A stretch of 64,000 nt of DNA. It comes from Echinicola rosea (GTDB lineage: Bacteria; Bacteroidota; Bacteroidia; Cytophagales; Cyclobacteriaceae). The notes beneath the pieces were generated by a model, which was not told the DNA's origin, did not search any database, and saw only the letters and a list, made by a program, of their open reading frames with translations. The position numbers were made by a program, and so were the translations under genes. Positions 36,858 to 47,829 of the stretch are shown here, in pieces; position 1 is the stretch's first letter, and each line of letters starts with the position of its first letter. The stretch covers positions 1,245,501 through 1,309,500 of the forward strand of contig NZ_CP040106.1 in assembly GCF_005281475.1 (NCBI RefSeq), read 5' to 3'.

Positions 36858-37664
36858 ATGTTGATTAAAAGATACGCACTCTTCCTATTTTTATTTTTGT
36901 TGACCGCACAGGTGATCATCGCCCAGGACGATTTTCCTGAGCGTCCCAATCCGCCCAAGTTGGTCAATGATTTTAGCCAGACCCTTTCTTCTTCTGAGCA
37001 AGCTGCTCTAGAGCAAAAGCTGGTGGCATTTAATGACAGCACCTCGTCCCAGATTACAGTGGTCCTGATGGGCTCTGTTGGTCAATATGATATCAGCGAT
37101 TATGCTTTTCAGCTGGGTGAAAAGTGGGGAATTGGTCAAGATGGCAAGGACAATGGACTGTTGATCTTGGCAGCCATGAAAGACCGGAAGGTGTTTATTG
37201 CTACTGGCTATGGGCTCGAAGGAGCCGTTCCGGATGCGCTGGCTAGGAGAATTGTGGACAATGTAATCGTACCGGCTTTTAAGCGGGAAGCGTATTACGA
37301 AGGCTTGGATCAGGCCACTACCATGATCATCAAATTGGCCAGTGGGGAATTTGATGCTGAAGACATCGAAAAGAAAGGCAATAGCGGTGGTGCGATATTT
37401 TTTATTTTGATCTTCATCGTCATCTTTATCATCATACCTTTCATCAAAAATCGAAATGACAATGACAACCACATGGGTGGCCGAGGCGGTGGAGTAGATC
37501 TTTTTACCTCTTTGATGCTGATGAACCTGCTGGGCGGAGGCAATCGCGGTGGCGGTGGCTTCGGTAACTTCTCTGGTGGAGGAGGAAGCTTCGGTGGAGG
37601 AGGCGGCTTTGGCGGCTTCGGCGGTGGTAGCTTTGGTGGCGGCGGTGCCGGTGGAAGTTGGTAA
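36858..37664 (+). CDS. TPM-domain membrane protein with glycine-rich tail
   Basis: 268 residues from the ATG at 36858, which begins a signal peptide (MLIKRYALFLFLFLLTAQVIIAQ). Its start lies one base after the previous stop; the frame is open upstream to 36804 but only through the preceding gene. A TPM domain (about 30-160, with FNDSTSSQITVVLMGSV and DRKVFIATGYGLEGAVPD) is followed by a transmembrane helix (AIFFILIFIVIFIIIPFI) and about 70 residues that are mostly Gly, Ser and Phe. The architecture matches YgcG-type proteins. The flexible tail would be on the cytoplasmic side. Confidence 0.9.
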   Translation: MLIKRYALFLFLFLLTAQVIIAQDDFPERPNPPKLVNDFSQTLSSSEQAALEQKLVAFNDSTSSQITVVLMGSVGQYDISDYAFQLGEKWGIGQDGKDNGLLILAAMKDRKVFIATGYGLEGAVPDALARRIVDNVIVPAFKREAYYEGLDQATTMIIKLASGEFDAEDIEKKGNSGGAIFFILIFIVIFIIIPFIKNRNDNDNHMGGRGGGVDLFTSLMLMNLLGGGNRGGGGFGNFSGGGGSFGGGGGFGGFGGGSFGGGGAGGSW

Positions 37665-38013
37665 TAAGTGATGAGGACAGGTTAACATGTTTCAAAGTTT
37701 AAATATGGTGGTTGTTGAAGTGCTAACCTGATCAAATAACATGTCAGGAGAATAGTTCTTTTGGTTACTTATTCTTCTGCTACAAAGTCTCCACCTCACA
37801 AAATAGATTTTGGTGGGGATGGTGCGTTCTCTGGCACCATTATTTAGAAACCACTTAGCGACATGGTGCCTTTACGGCGTTAAAAAGAAACAAAACAAAT
37901 CGGCTAGATCCATGTTTCATAAAATAGCCCTTTCGCATTATCAGGAACTGATCAAAGTGACGTGCTGTTAGAGTGGGCAAGATTTTAGAAGTAGTAACCC
38001 AAACCAATCGTAT
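37665..38013. other. Intergenic segment, no clear features
   Basis: About 350 bases between the TPM cluster and the alcohol dehydrogenase gene. A GGTGCC/GGCACC-type inverted pair (around 37835 and 37866) and AT-rich sequence are present. No coding frame with credible composition and no strong promoter match were seen. Confidence 0.4.
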
Positions 38014-39174
38014 ATGCTGAATTTTGAATTCAAGAATCCAACGAAGATCATTTTTGGCCAAGGCCAAATGGAGAAAATAGCTGCAGAGATTCCTTCAGGA
38101 GCAAAAGTGCTCATGACTTATGGTGGAGGGAGTATCAAAAATAACGGTATTTATGAAGCCGTAACTACGGCATTGAAAGATTTTGAGGTCGTGGAGTTTG
38201 GCGGCATACCTGCTAATCCCGAATACCATCAGTTGCTGGATGCGCTGAAGGTCATCAAAGAAGAGGAGGTCTCCTTTATGTTGGCCGTAGGAGGAGGGTC
38301 TGTCATAGATGCCACAAAGTTTTTGTCTTCAGCCGCGCTGTACGATGGTGAAGAGCCTTGGGATATTTTGGCCAAAAAGATCCGTACGGAAAAAGGCTTG
38401 CCCTTCGGTACGGTATTGACCATTCCGGCCACCGGCTCGGAGTCCAATTCCGGAGCGGTGATCTCCAATCATCAAACAGGAGAAAAGTTTTCCATGGGCG
38501 GACCGGGCTTGTTCCCGCAGTTTTCGCTTCTGGATCCCACCGTGATCCGCTCGCTTCCAGAGAGACAGCTGGCCAATGGCATCATGGATGCCTTTTCCCA
38601 TGCCTTGGAGCAGTACATGACCTATCCCGTAAAAGCTGGCTTGCAGGACCGTTTTGCTGAAAGCATCATGCAGACCTTGATAGAAGTGGGACCGCAAGTG
38701 ATGAAGGATCCTACCGACTACGATGCAGCGGGGGACTTTATGTGGTGCTGCACCATGGCCCTCAATGGTCTTATCCAAAAAGGCGTGCCTACTGACTGGG
38801 CCATCCATGCCATGGGCCATGAGCTGACGGCACTCTACGGAATCGACCATGCGCGTACCCTGGCGATAGTTGCTGGCAGCCACTATCGCTACAATTTGGA
38901 GAGGAAAAAGGCCAAACTGGCCCAATATGCTGAACGAGTATGGGGAATTATGGAAGGCACAGCAGAGGAAAAAGCACTGGCCGCGATTAAGAAAACAGAA
39001 GCCTTTATCCAATCCTTGGGAATTGACACCCATCTATCCGCCTACACCGATAGCTACAAAGATACGGCAAAGGAAATTGCGGATAGATTTACCAGCAGAG
39101 GCTGGACAGCCTTAGGTGAGCACAAAGATCTAAGCCCAGCAGACGTGGAAAAAATCGTGGAAATGGCGTATTGA
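38014..39174 (+). CDS. Iron-containing alcohol dehydrogenase (YqhD-like)
   Basis: 386 residues of the group III metal-dependent alcohol dehydrogenases. The N-terminal nucleotide-binding part has KVLMTYGGGSIKNNGIYE and FMLAVGGGSVIDATKF. The metal ligands lie in GIMDAFSHALEQY and AIHAMGHELTALYGIDHARTLAI (one Asp and three His). It resembles E. coli YqhD, which reduces aldehydes with NADPH and helps with lipid-peroxide aldehyde stress (family knowledge). Monocistronic, ending in a shared bidirectional terminator. Confidence 0.93.
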   Translation: MLNFEFKNPTKIIFGQGQMEKIAAEIPSGAKVLMTYGGGSIKNNGIYEAVTTALKDFEVVEFGGIPANPEYHQLLDALKVIKEEEVSFMLAVGGGSVIDATKFLSSAALYDGEEPWDILAKKIRTEKGLPFGTVLTIPATGSESNSGAVISNHQTGEKFSMGGPGLFPQFSLLDPTVIRSLPERQLANGIMDAFSHALEQYMTYPVKAGLQDRFAESIMQTLIEVGPQVMKDPTDYDAAGDFMWCCTMALNGLIQKGVPTDWAIHAMGHELTALYGIDHARTLAIVAGSHYRYNLERKKAKLAQYAERVWGIMEGTAEEKALAAIKKTEAFIQSLGIDTHLSAYTDSYKDTAKEIADRFTSRGWTALGEHKDLSPADVEKIVEMAY

Positions 39175-39205
39175 TTTTTAATCAAGTTTATAAAATTTAG
39201 GGTTT

Positions 39206-39249
39206 AAGCCGCAGTTTCACGAAGGTATTGATTCGTGAAACCGCGGCTT
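39206..39249. terminator. Bidirectional terminator between convergent genes
   Basis: AAGCCGCAGTTTCACGAA (39206-39223) pairs with TTCGTGAAACCGCGGCTT (39232-39249), 18 bp with one mismatch, followed by ATTTTTT on the plus strand and A-rich sequence on the other side. It serves the alcohol dehydrogenase gene and the M1 peptidase gene. Confidence 0.9.
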
Positions 39250-39254
39250 ATTTT

Positions 39255-40916
39255 TTATTCTCCCATGACATTCATTTTGGCCACATAAAAGTTACGGTCC
39301 ACCATGAGTGTTGGTGATGCTGGCGCCAGTTTTTTGGTTTGCCATTGGGTGGTTGGTTTGAGCCAAACCGGTTCTCCTTCGATCCAAACCTTCAGGGGCA
39401 TCTTAAAGCTCTCAATGGTATTTTCCCACCTGTAGGACAGTGTGCCCTCTTTGATGGTATAGCTGAAGATCGGTATTCGGACATCCCGCAGGTATTGATC
39501 AAACACTGGCTCCAGGTCGATTCCTGCATGGTCGCTGATGAAGTTTTCGACCTGCTTGGTCGTGACGGTCTGGTGATAAAATTCCCGGTTGAGTCCGCGT
39601 AGGATTTTACGCCATTTTTCATCATCATTGATCAGCTGGCGAATGGTGTGGAGCAAATTGGCTCCTTTGTAGTACATGTCTCCGGACCCCTCGTGGTTTA
39701 CGCCATAAGTGCCGATGACTGGGCGGTTGTTTTCGATGGCCATGCGCGTGCCCAATACATAATCACTGGCCGCTTCTTTGCCATAGAAATAATCTAAAAA
39801 CAGATTTTCGGAATAGGCCGTAAATCCCTCATGGATCCACATGTCAGCCACATCTTTGTTGGTGATGTTATTGGCAAACCATTCATGGCCGGATTCATGG
39901 ATGATGATAAAGTCAAACTTCAGTCCCCAGCCTGTGCCGCTGAGGTCCCTTCCCAAGTAGCCATTGCCGAATCCATTGCCATAAGTGACGGAGCTCTGGT
40001 GCTCCATGCCTAGGTAAGGGACTTCTACCAACTTGTAGCCATCCTCATAAAATGGATACGGCCCAAACCAATGCTCAAATGCTTCCATCATCCTTCTGGC
40101 ATCCTTAAATTGTTCTTTGGCTTTATCTAAATTCTCGCGGAGCACATAGTAATCCATATCCAGCTCACCTTTTTCACCTTTGTATGTTTCGGAGAAATGC
40201 ACATAGTCTCCTATGTTGATGTTGATGCCGTAGTTGTTGATGGGGTTTTTTACTTCCCAGGTGTACGTTTTGGTGTTTTCCTTGGGGTTGTGTTTGGTGT
40301 CCATCAGGCGGCCGTTGGAGACGTCCATAAGGTTTTCGGGTACTTCCACTTTCAGGGTTACGCCATTGTCAGGTTCATCGCTGGGATGGTCCTTGTTTGG
40401 CCACCAGACACTGGAACCGATACCTTGGTTGGCATTGGCGATAAATGGAAGGCCGTTGCTGTCTTTTTGCCAAGTGAGGCCTCCGTCCCATGGAGGGCGC
40501 TGTGCCACTACTGGCTTGCCGGAAAAGTGAAAGGTGATTTCGTAGCTTTTCCCTTGCTCTTGCATGGCTTTCAGGGTGATAAAATGGGCATTCCCCTCGT
40601 GCTCGACGGAAAGTTCTTCGCCATTTTGAACGACTTTGGTAAGTTCCATGGGCGTTTGGAGGTCGATCTGCATCCGCTTTGCTTGCCCCGTGACTTTATA
40701 GGTCATGGTGTTGGTGCCGGAGAGGAACTGCCTTTCGGGCATTACCTTTACCTCCAAGGTGTAATGTTCTACATCCCACCACGCCCTTTCCGGGCCAATG
40801 GTGCCGCGTAAGGTGTCTTGGCGCGTAAATCCCTCCCCATGGGGGAAGAGCTGGGCCTTAGCACTAAAACTCAAACAACATGTGGCCACTATCAAAAGTG
40901 TTTTCATCCAATTCAT
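39255..40916 (-). CDS. M1-family metallopeptidase, secreted
   Basis: 553 residues with a signal peptide (MKTLLIVATCCLSFSAKAQ after the first three residues). The N-terminal beta-domain is followed by the gluzincin site: HESGHEWFANNIT with HExxH, and the third zinc ligand Glu in WIHEGFTAYSENLFLDY. The exopeptidase motif region reads VPYLGMEHQSSVTYG, where M1 aminopeptidases have GAMEN, so N-terminal recognition may differ. The C-terminal helical domain is short, as in leukotriene-hydrolase-like bacterial members. Confidence 0.93.
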   Translation of the reverse strand: MNWMKTLLIVATCCLSFSAKAQLFPHGEGFTRQDTLRGTIGPERAWWDVEHYTLEVKVMPERQFLSGTNTMTYKVTGQAKRMQIDLQTPMELTKVVQNGEELSVEHEGNAHFITLKAMQEQGKSYEITFHFSGKPVVAQRPPWDGGLTWQKDSNGLPFIANANQGIGSSVWWPNKDHPSDEPDNGVTLKVEVPENLMDVSNGRLMDTKHNPKENTKTYTWEVKNPINNYGININIGDYVHFSETYKGEKGELDMDYYVLRENLDKAKEQFKDARRMMEAFEHWFGPYPFYEDGYKLVEVPYLGMEHQSSVTYGNGFGNGYLGRDLSGTGWGLKFDFIIIHESGHEWFANNITNKDVADMWIHEGFTAYSENLFLDYFYGKEAASDYVLGTRMAIENNRPVIGTYGVNHEGSGDMYYKGANLLHTIRQLINDDEKWRKILRGLNREFYHQTVTTKQVENFISDHAGIDLEPVFDQYLRDVRIPIFSYTIKEGTLSYRWENTIESFKMPLKVWIEGEPVWLKPTTQWQTKKLAPASPTLMVDRNFYVAKMNVMGE

Positions 40917-41066
40917 ATCAAGAAAGGTTGGGTTTCTATTCTATTTTGATACCCTAATGTAAGTGTTATTCATAAAAAGTGGGAATGGAATGGGATAAAT
41001 GGATGTCGCAAAACCGCAAAAAGATGAATCAAGTCATATTTCTGTGGGGATTGCTTCACTCAAAAG

Positions 41067-41176
41067 AGGCATTTTAAATGCCTTTCCCAGCAGTACACAT
41101 TTTACGGACCTAGAGGAGATGCCCACCGTAGGAGGTTAGGCATCTCTCCAACCCGTCAGGAGCCTCTATTTTTTTT
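41067..41176 (+). other. Structured leader upstream of tandem array 1
   Basis: AGGCATTT-T-AAATGCCT (41067-41083) is a perfect-arm palindrome. Downstream, TAGAGG (41111) pairs with CCTCTA (41163-41168), AGATGCC (41117) with GGCATCT (41139-41145), and CTCC (41146) with GGAG (41159-41162). These make a complete three-way junction with no unpaired junction bases, followed directly by eight T residues (41169-41176). The region is collinear with the leader of array 2. It may be a small structured RNA end or an elaborate terminator. Confidence 0.5.
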
Positions 41177-41190
41177 AATGTAAAAAATAA

Positions 41191-42318
41191 GCCACTAAGA
41201 CACCAAGCCGCAAAGTATTTTGGAATGTAATAAACCAGGAACACGCCAAGCCCATGTTCATCCTCTTGGTGACTTCGAGCCTTTGTGGCAAAAAAAATAA
41301 GCCACTAAGACACCAAGCCGCAAAGTATTTTGGAATGTAATGAACCAAGAACACGCCAAGCCCATGTTCATCCTCTTGGTGACTTCGAGCCTTCGTGGCA
41401 GAAAAAAATAAGCCGCTAAGACACCAAGCCGCAAAGTATTTTGGAATGTAATGAACCAAGAACACGCCAAGCCTATGTTCATCCTCTTGGTGACTTCGAG
41501 CCTTCGTGGCAGAAAAAAGAAGCCACTAAGACACCAAGTCGGTAAGTATTTTGGAATATAAAGAACCCATAACACCAAGTCTATATTCATTCCCTCTTAG
41601 CGACTTCGAGCCTTCGTGGCAAAAAAAATAAGCCACTAAGACACCAAGCCGCAAAGTATTTTGGAATGTAATAAACCAGGAACACGCCAAGCCCATGTTC
41701 ATCCTCTTGGTGACTTCGAGTCTTCGTGGCAGAAAAAATAAGCCACTAAGACACCAAGTCGCAAAGTATTCGGGAATGTAATGAACCAAAAACATGCCAA
41801 GCCCATGTTCATCCTCTTAGTGACTTCGAGCCTTTGTGGCAAAAAAAATAAGCCACTAAGACACCAAGCCGCAAAGTATTTTGGAATGTAATGAACCAAG
41901 AACACGCCAAGCCTATGTTCATCCTCTTGGTGACTTCGAGCCTTCGTGGCAGAAAAAAATAAGCCGCTAAGACACCAAGCCGCAAAGTATTTTGGAATGT
42001 AATGAACCAAGAACATGCCAAGCCCATGTTCATCCTCTTAGCGACTTCGAGTCTTCGTGGCAGAAAAAATAAGCCACTAAGACACCAAGCCGCAAAGTAT
42101 TTGGGAATGTAATGAACCAAGAACATGCCAAGCCCATGTTCATCCTCTTAGCGACTTCGAGTCTTCGTGGCAGAAAAAAATAAGCCACTAAGGCATCAAT
42201 CCGCAAAGTATTTTGGAATGTAATGAACCAGGAACACGCCAAGCCCATGTTCATCCTCTTGGTGACTTCGAGCCTTCGTGGCAAAAAAAAGAAGCCACAA
42301 AAGCACCCAGTACGAGGT
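41191..42318. repeat. Tandem repeat array 1, ten units of 110-111 bp plus a partial unit
   Basis: Units start (GCCAC or GCCGC) at 41191, 41301, 41412, 41522, 41632, 41742, 41852, 41963, 42073 and 42184, with a degenerate partial unit from about 42294. There are no spacers. Each unit starts GCCACTAAGACACCAAG and ends CTTGGTGACTTCGAG plus CTTCGTGGC, so its ends are complementary, and an A-rich linker separates units. Minus-strand frames through the array are periodic and have no independent coding evidence. The array lies just 3' of katG and its terminator. Confidence 0.95.
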
Positions 42319-42335
42319 AAGAGGGATAATAAAAA

Positions 42336-42391
42336 AAAGGAGAAATCCTCCACAGCCATTTAAAAAACTAAGCAGCAGGGATTTCTCCTTT
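42336..42391 (-). terminator. Rho-independent terminator of katG
   Basis: Perfect 13-bp stem: GGATTTCTCCTTT (42379-42391) with AAAGGAGAAATCC (42336-42348). On the minus strand the stem runs directly into a T8 tract. The loop is about 30 bases. It lies about 24 bases after the katG stop and 18 bases before array 1. Confidence 0.85.
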
Positions 42392-42414
42392 CATCAGAAT
42401 AAGAAGGTATTACC

Positions 42415-44980
<2,566 letters not shown>

Positions 44981-45074
44981 TGCCTTTCTCAGCAGGTTGC
45001 ATTTCTAATGCGGAACTAAAGAACATAGGGCACAGCCGGAGGTTAGTTATCTGTCAAGAACCTCCACTTTTTTT
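44981..45074 (+). other. Leader upstream of tandem array 2
   Basis: Collinear with the array 1 leader: TGCCTTTCTCAGCAG (44981-44995; 14 of 15 match with 41079-41093), a GCATTTCTAATGC palindrome (44999-45011) and GGAGGTTAG (45038-45046; identical at 41131). GGAGGTT (45038-45044) pairs with AACCTCC (45059-45065) and is followed by AC and seven T residues, a terminator-like hairpin 13 bases before the first repeat unit. Confidence 0.5.
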
Positions 45075-45087
45075 CTGAAAGAAAGAA

Positions 45088-46180
45088 GCCACTAAGACAC
45101 CAAGCCGCAAAGTATTTGGGAATATAATGAACCAAGAATACGCCAAGCCCATATCTATCCCCTCTTAGAGACTTCGAGCCTAAGTGGCAGAAAAAAAGGA
45201 GCCACTAAGTCACCAAGCCACAAAGTATTTGGGAATATAATGAACCAAGAACACGCCAAGCCCATATTCATCCCCTCTTAGAGACTTCGAGCCTAAGTGG
45301 CAGAAAAAAAGGAGCCACTAAGACACCAAGCCGCAAAGTATTTGGGAATTTAATGAACCAATAACACGCCAAGGCCATATCCATCCCCTCTTAGAGACTT
45401 CGAGCCTAAGTGGCAGAAAAAAAGGAGCCACTAAGACACCAAGCCGCAAAGTATTTGGGAATTTAATGAACCAATAACACGCCAAGGCCATATCCATCCC
45501 CTCTTAGAGACTTCGAGCCTAAGTGGCAGAAAAAAAGGAGCCACTAAGTCACCAAGCCGCAAAGTATTTGGGAAGGTAATGAACCAATAACACGCCAAGC
45601 CCATATCCATCCCCTCTTAGAGACTTCGAGCCTTAGTGGCAGAAAAAAAGGAGCCACTAAGACACCAAGCCGCAAAGTATTTGGGAAGGTAATGAACCAA
45701 TAACACGCCAAGCCCATATCTATCCCCTCTTAGAGACTTCGAGCCTTAGTGGCAGAAAAAAAGAAGCCACTAAGGCACCAGGCCACAAAGTATTTGGGAA
45801 GGTAATGAACCAATAAAACGCCAAGCCCATATCCATCCCCTCTTAGAGACTTCGAGCCTAAGTGGCAGAAAAAAAGGAGCCACTAAGACACCAAGCCGCA
45901 AAGTATTTGGGAATTTAATGAACCAATAACACGCCAAGCCCATATTCATCCCCTCTTAGAGACTTCGAGCCTAAGTGGCAGAAAAAAAGAAGCCACTAAG
46001 TCAGCAGGCCGCAAAGTATTTGGGAATATAATGAACCAATAATACGCCAAGCCCATATCTATCCCCTCTTAGAGACTTCGAGTCTTAGTGGCATAAAAAA
46101 GGAGCCACTAAGTCACCAAGCCGCAAAGTATTTGGGAAGGCAATGAACCAATAACACGCCAAGGCCATATCCATCCCTCT
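45088..46180. repeat. Tandem repeat array 2, ten units of about 113 bp
   Basis: Units start at 45088, 45201, 45314, 45427, 45540, 45653, 45766, 45879, 45992 and 46104; eight of the nine spacings are exactly 113 bp and the last is 112. The tenth unit is truncated near 46180. Orientation is the same as array 1 and the unit is clearly related (GCCACTAAGACACCAAGCC, AAAGTATTTGGGAA, ATGAACCAATAACACGCCAA, CTTCGAGCC, AGTGGC). The most similar neighbours (units 3 and 4) differ very little, so recent tandem duplication is likely. It lies just 3' of the GH5 gene and its terminator. Confidence 0.95.
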
Positions 46181-46203
46181 TTGCTTTCTTAATCTTGGAT
46201 AAC

Positions 46204-46234
46204 AAAAAAAGCTGCTTCAGTGAGAGGCAGCCTT
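46204..46234 (-). terminator. Terminator of the GH5 gene
   Basis: On the minus strand AAGGCTGC pairs with GCAGCTT (one bulged G) across an 11-base loop and continues into a T7 run, 17 bases after the stop codon. Confidence 0.7.
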
Positions 46235-46250
46235 ATACAATTAGGGGTTA

Positions 46251-47678
46251 TTAATAAATGTTAGGTAATAGATTTTCGATCAGGTTGGGATATGCCTGAT
46301 GCCCGTTTTTTCTGTTAAAAAGCCCAAAGCCATGATTCCCTGTGTGGCCATTGTCCCAATAGAAAGGGACTAGCGACTGATCCAGCATAGTTTGGGTGAT
46401 CTTTTCCAAATAGTACGCCCTATAGATCGAGTGATCTTCCAAGTTGGTTTTAGAGATGGCGCCGTATTCACCCACGATGACCGGAATGCCTTTATCCACA
46501 AAATGGGTTTTCATTTTTTGAAATTGGCCGACAGCGTGCGCTTCACCTCCCCATCCGGCTGTTTTGGTGGGGTCATCGGCGATGTTTCCCCATTGGCTTA
46601 CCGGGCTATCAGCATCCAATGCAAACTCGAAGGGGTCGTAGTAGTGGACTTCCATCATTAATCGATCAGCTATCATGTCCTCCGGCATTTCCATAAATTC
46701 CACTGCGTGGTCGATATTGGTGTTGAAGCTTTGGACGATCAAGTGGCGATGGGCATTTCGGCCTCCAGTACTTCGAATAGCATCCACAAACGTTTGGTTA
46801 TAGCCATTTTGTACTTCAGTATATTCCGGCTTTGGAGTACCGTAATCTCCTTCCACCATTACTTCATTCGTGCCGGCGAAGAGCAAATGGTCATCGTAAT
46901 CCCTGAAATGCAAGGCTATTTGTATCCACATCGCCTCCAATCGGGCATTTACCGCAGCTTCTGCTGCATAAGTGGGCTGCATCCAACCTCCATCCCAATG
47001 GATATTGATAATGGCATACATGTCACTGTCCAGCACATAATTGACCACTTCCTCGACACGTTCTTTCCATAATGGGTCAATGGTGAAGTTGCTTTCATCT
47101 GTAAATTTGCTCCAGGCCACGGGAATCCTTACCGCTGTAAAACCCGCGGTTTTGACTGCATCGATAAGTTGCTTGGTGACCACAGGGTTTCCCCAGGCCG
47201 TCTCGCCACCTATGGCCTCCAGTGAATTTCCAAGATTCCAGCCAACGCCCATTTCGCCTGCCAGCTCCAAGCTGCTGATCTGCCGCATATCCGTTTGATC
47301 TGCGGGGATATAATAGGCCGGAAATGATTCCCCGGCCAACTGTTTGGCCTTAATTGTTCGGTGTAAACTACCTGCTCGAAGCGTAATCGCGGCCTCGCGA
47401 CCTTCGCTGGAAGTATTGGCTAAGACCGTAATGGAAAGGCATTGACTGCCTTGGCCTGATAGGGGGGTAACACTGAGCCAATCATCCGACACCGCAATTG
47501 TCCAGGGACCGTTTGAAGTGATGGAAACTTCCCGTTCTCCCCCTTCCTCATCCCAAACGATCTCCATAGAGGAGATGTGCAATTTGGCAGGTTCTTCCTC
47601 CGCTGATTTACATGCCCAGCCCATTGTCCACAAGACAATTAGGGATAGCAACATGGAAAATCGGTTAGTTTTGTGCAC
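46251..47678 (-). CDS. GH5-family endoglucanase lipoprotein with BACON domain
   Basis: 475 residues. The start is GTG at 47678, which gives a basic n-region (MHKTNRF) before the hydrophobic stretch and lipobox WACKS; an ATG at 47654 would lack the n-region. A BACON domain (about 35-110, with GPWTIAVSDDWLSVTPLSGQGSQ) is followed by a glycoside hydrolase 5 barrel. NIHWDGGW marks strand 3, the acid/base Glu is in LLFAGTNEVMVEGDYG and the nucleophile Glu in IPVIVGEYGA. It should cut beta-1,4-glucans or related polysaccharides at the cell surface. Array 2 lies just downstream. Confidence 0.92.
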   Translation of the reverse strand: MHKTNRFSMLLSLIVLWTMGWACKSAEEEPAKLHISSMEIVWDEEGGEREVSITSNGPWTIAVSDDWLSVTPLSGQGSQCLSITVLANTSSEGREAAITLRAGSLHRTIKAKQLAGESFPAYYIPADQTDMRQISSLELAGEMGVGWNLGNSLEAIGGETAWGNPVVTKQLIDAVKTAGFTAVRIPVAWSKFTDESNFTIDPLWKERVEEVVNYVLDSDMYAIINIHWDGGWMQPTYAAEAAVNARLEAMWIQIALHFRDYDDHLLFAGTNEVMVEGDYGTPKPEYTEVQNGYNQTFVDAIRSTGGRNAHRHLIVQSFNTNIDHAVEFMEMPEDMIADRLMMEVHYYDPFEFALDADSPVSQWGNIADDPTKTAGWGGEAHAVGQFQKMKTHFVDKGIPVIVGEYGAISKTNLEDHSIYRAYYLEKITQTMLDQSLVPFYWDNGHTGNHGFGLFNRKNGHQAYPNLIENLLPNIY

Positions 47679-47829
47679 GGGTTTAACCTATTGGAAACAG
47701 TTCAAAGCTATGGAAAAACGCTCCATCTTGGGGTGGTCAAATGTTAAGGGAAGGGGTGATGTTTGTTTAATCAGGCATAAAATGCCAATGAATGTCAAGT
47801 ATATAACCTTCAGACCTCCCCAATCTCAT

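Noticed and set aside
41175..42359. Long periodic minus-strand frames across array 1 resembling a repeat protein
   Set aside because: The 110-bp unit is not a multiple of three, so the frames only reflect DNA repetition; the peptides have no start logic, no partner and biased composition, and the same happens in several frames.
45088..46180. CRISPR array
   Set aside because: Units of about 113 bp follow each other without spacers, vary internally and have no cas genes nearby.
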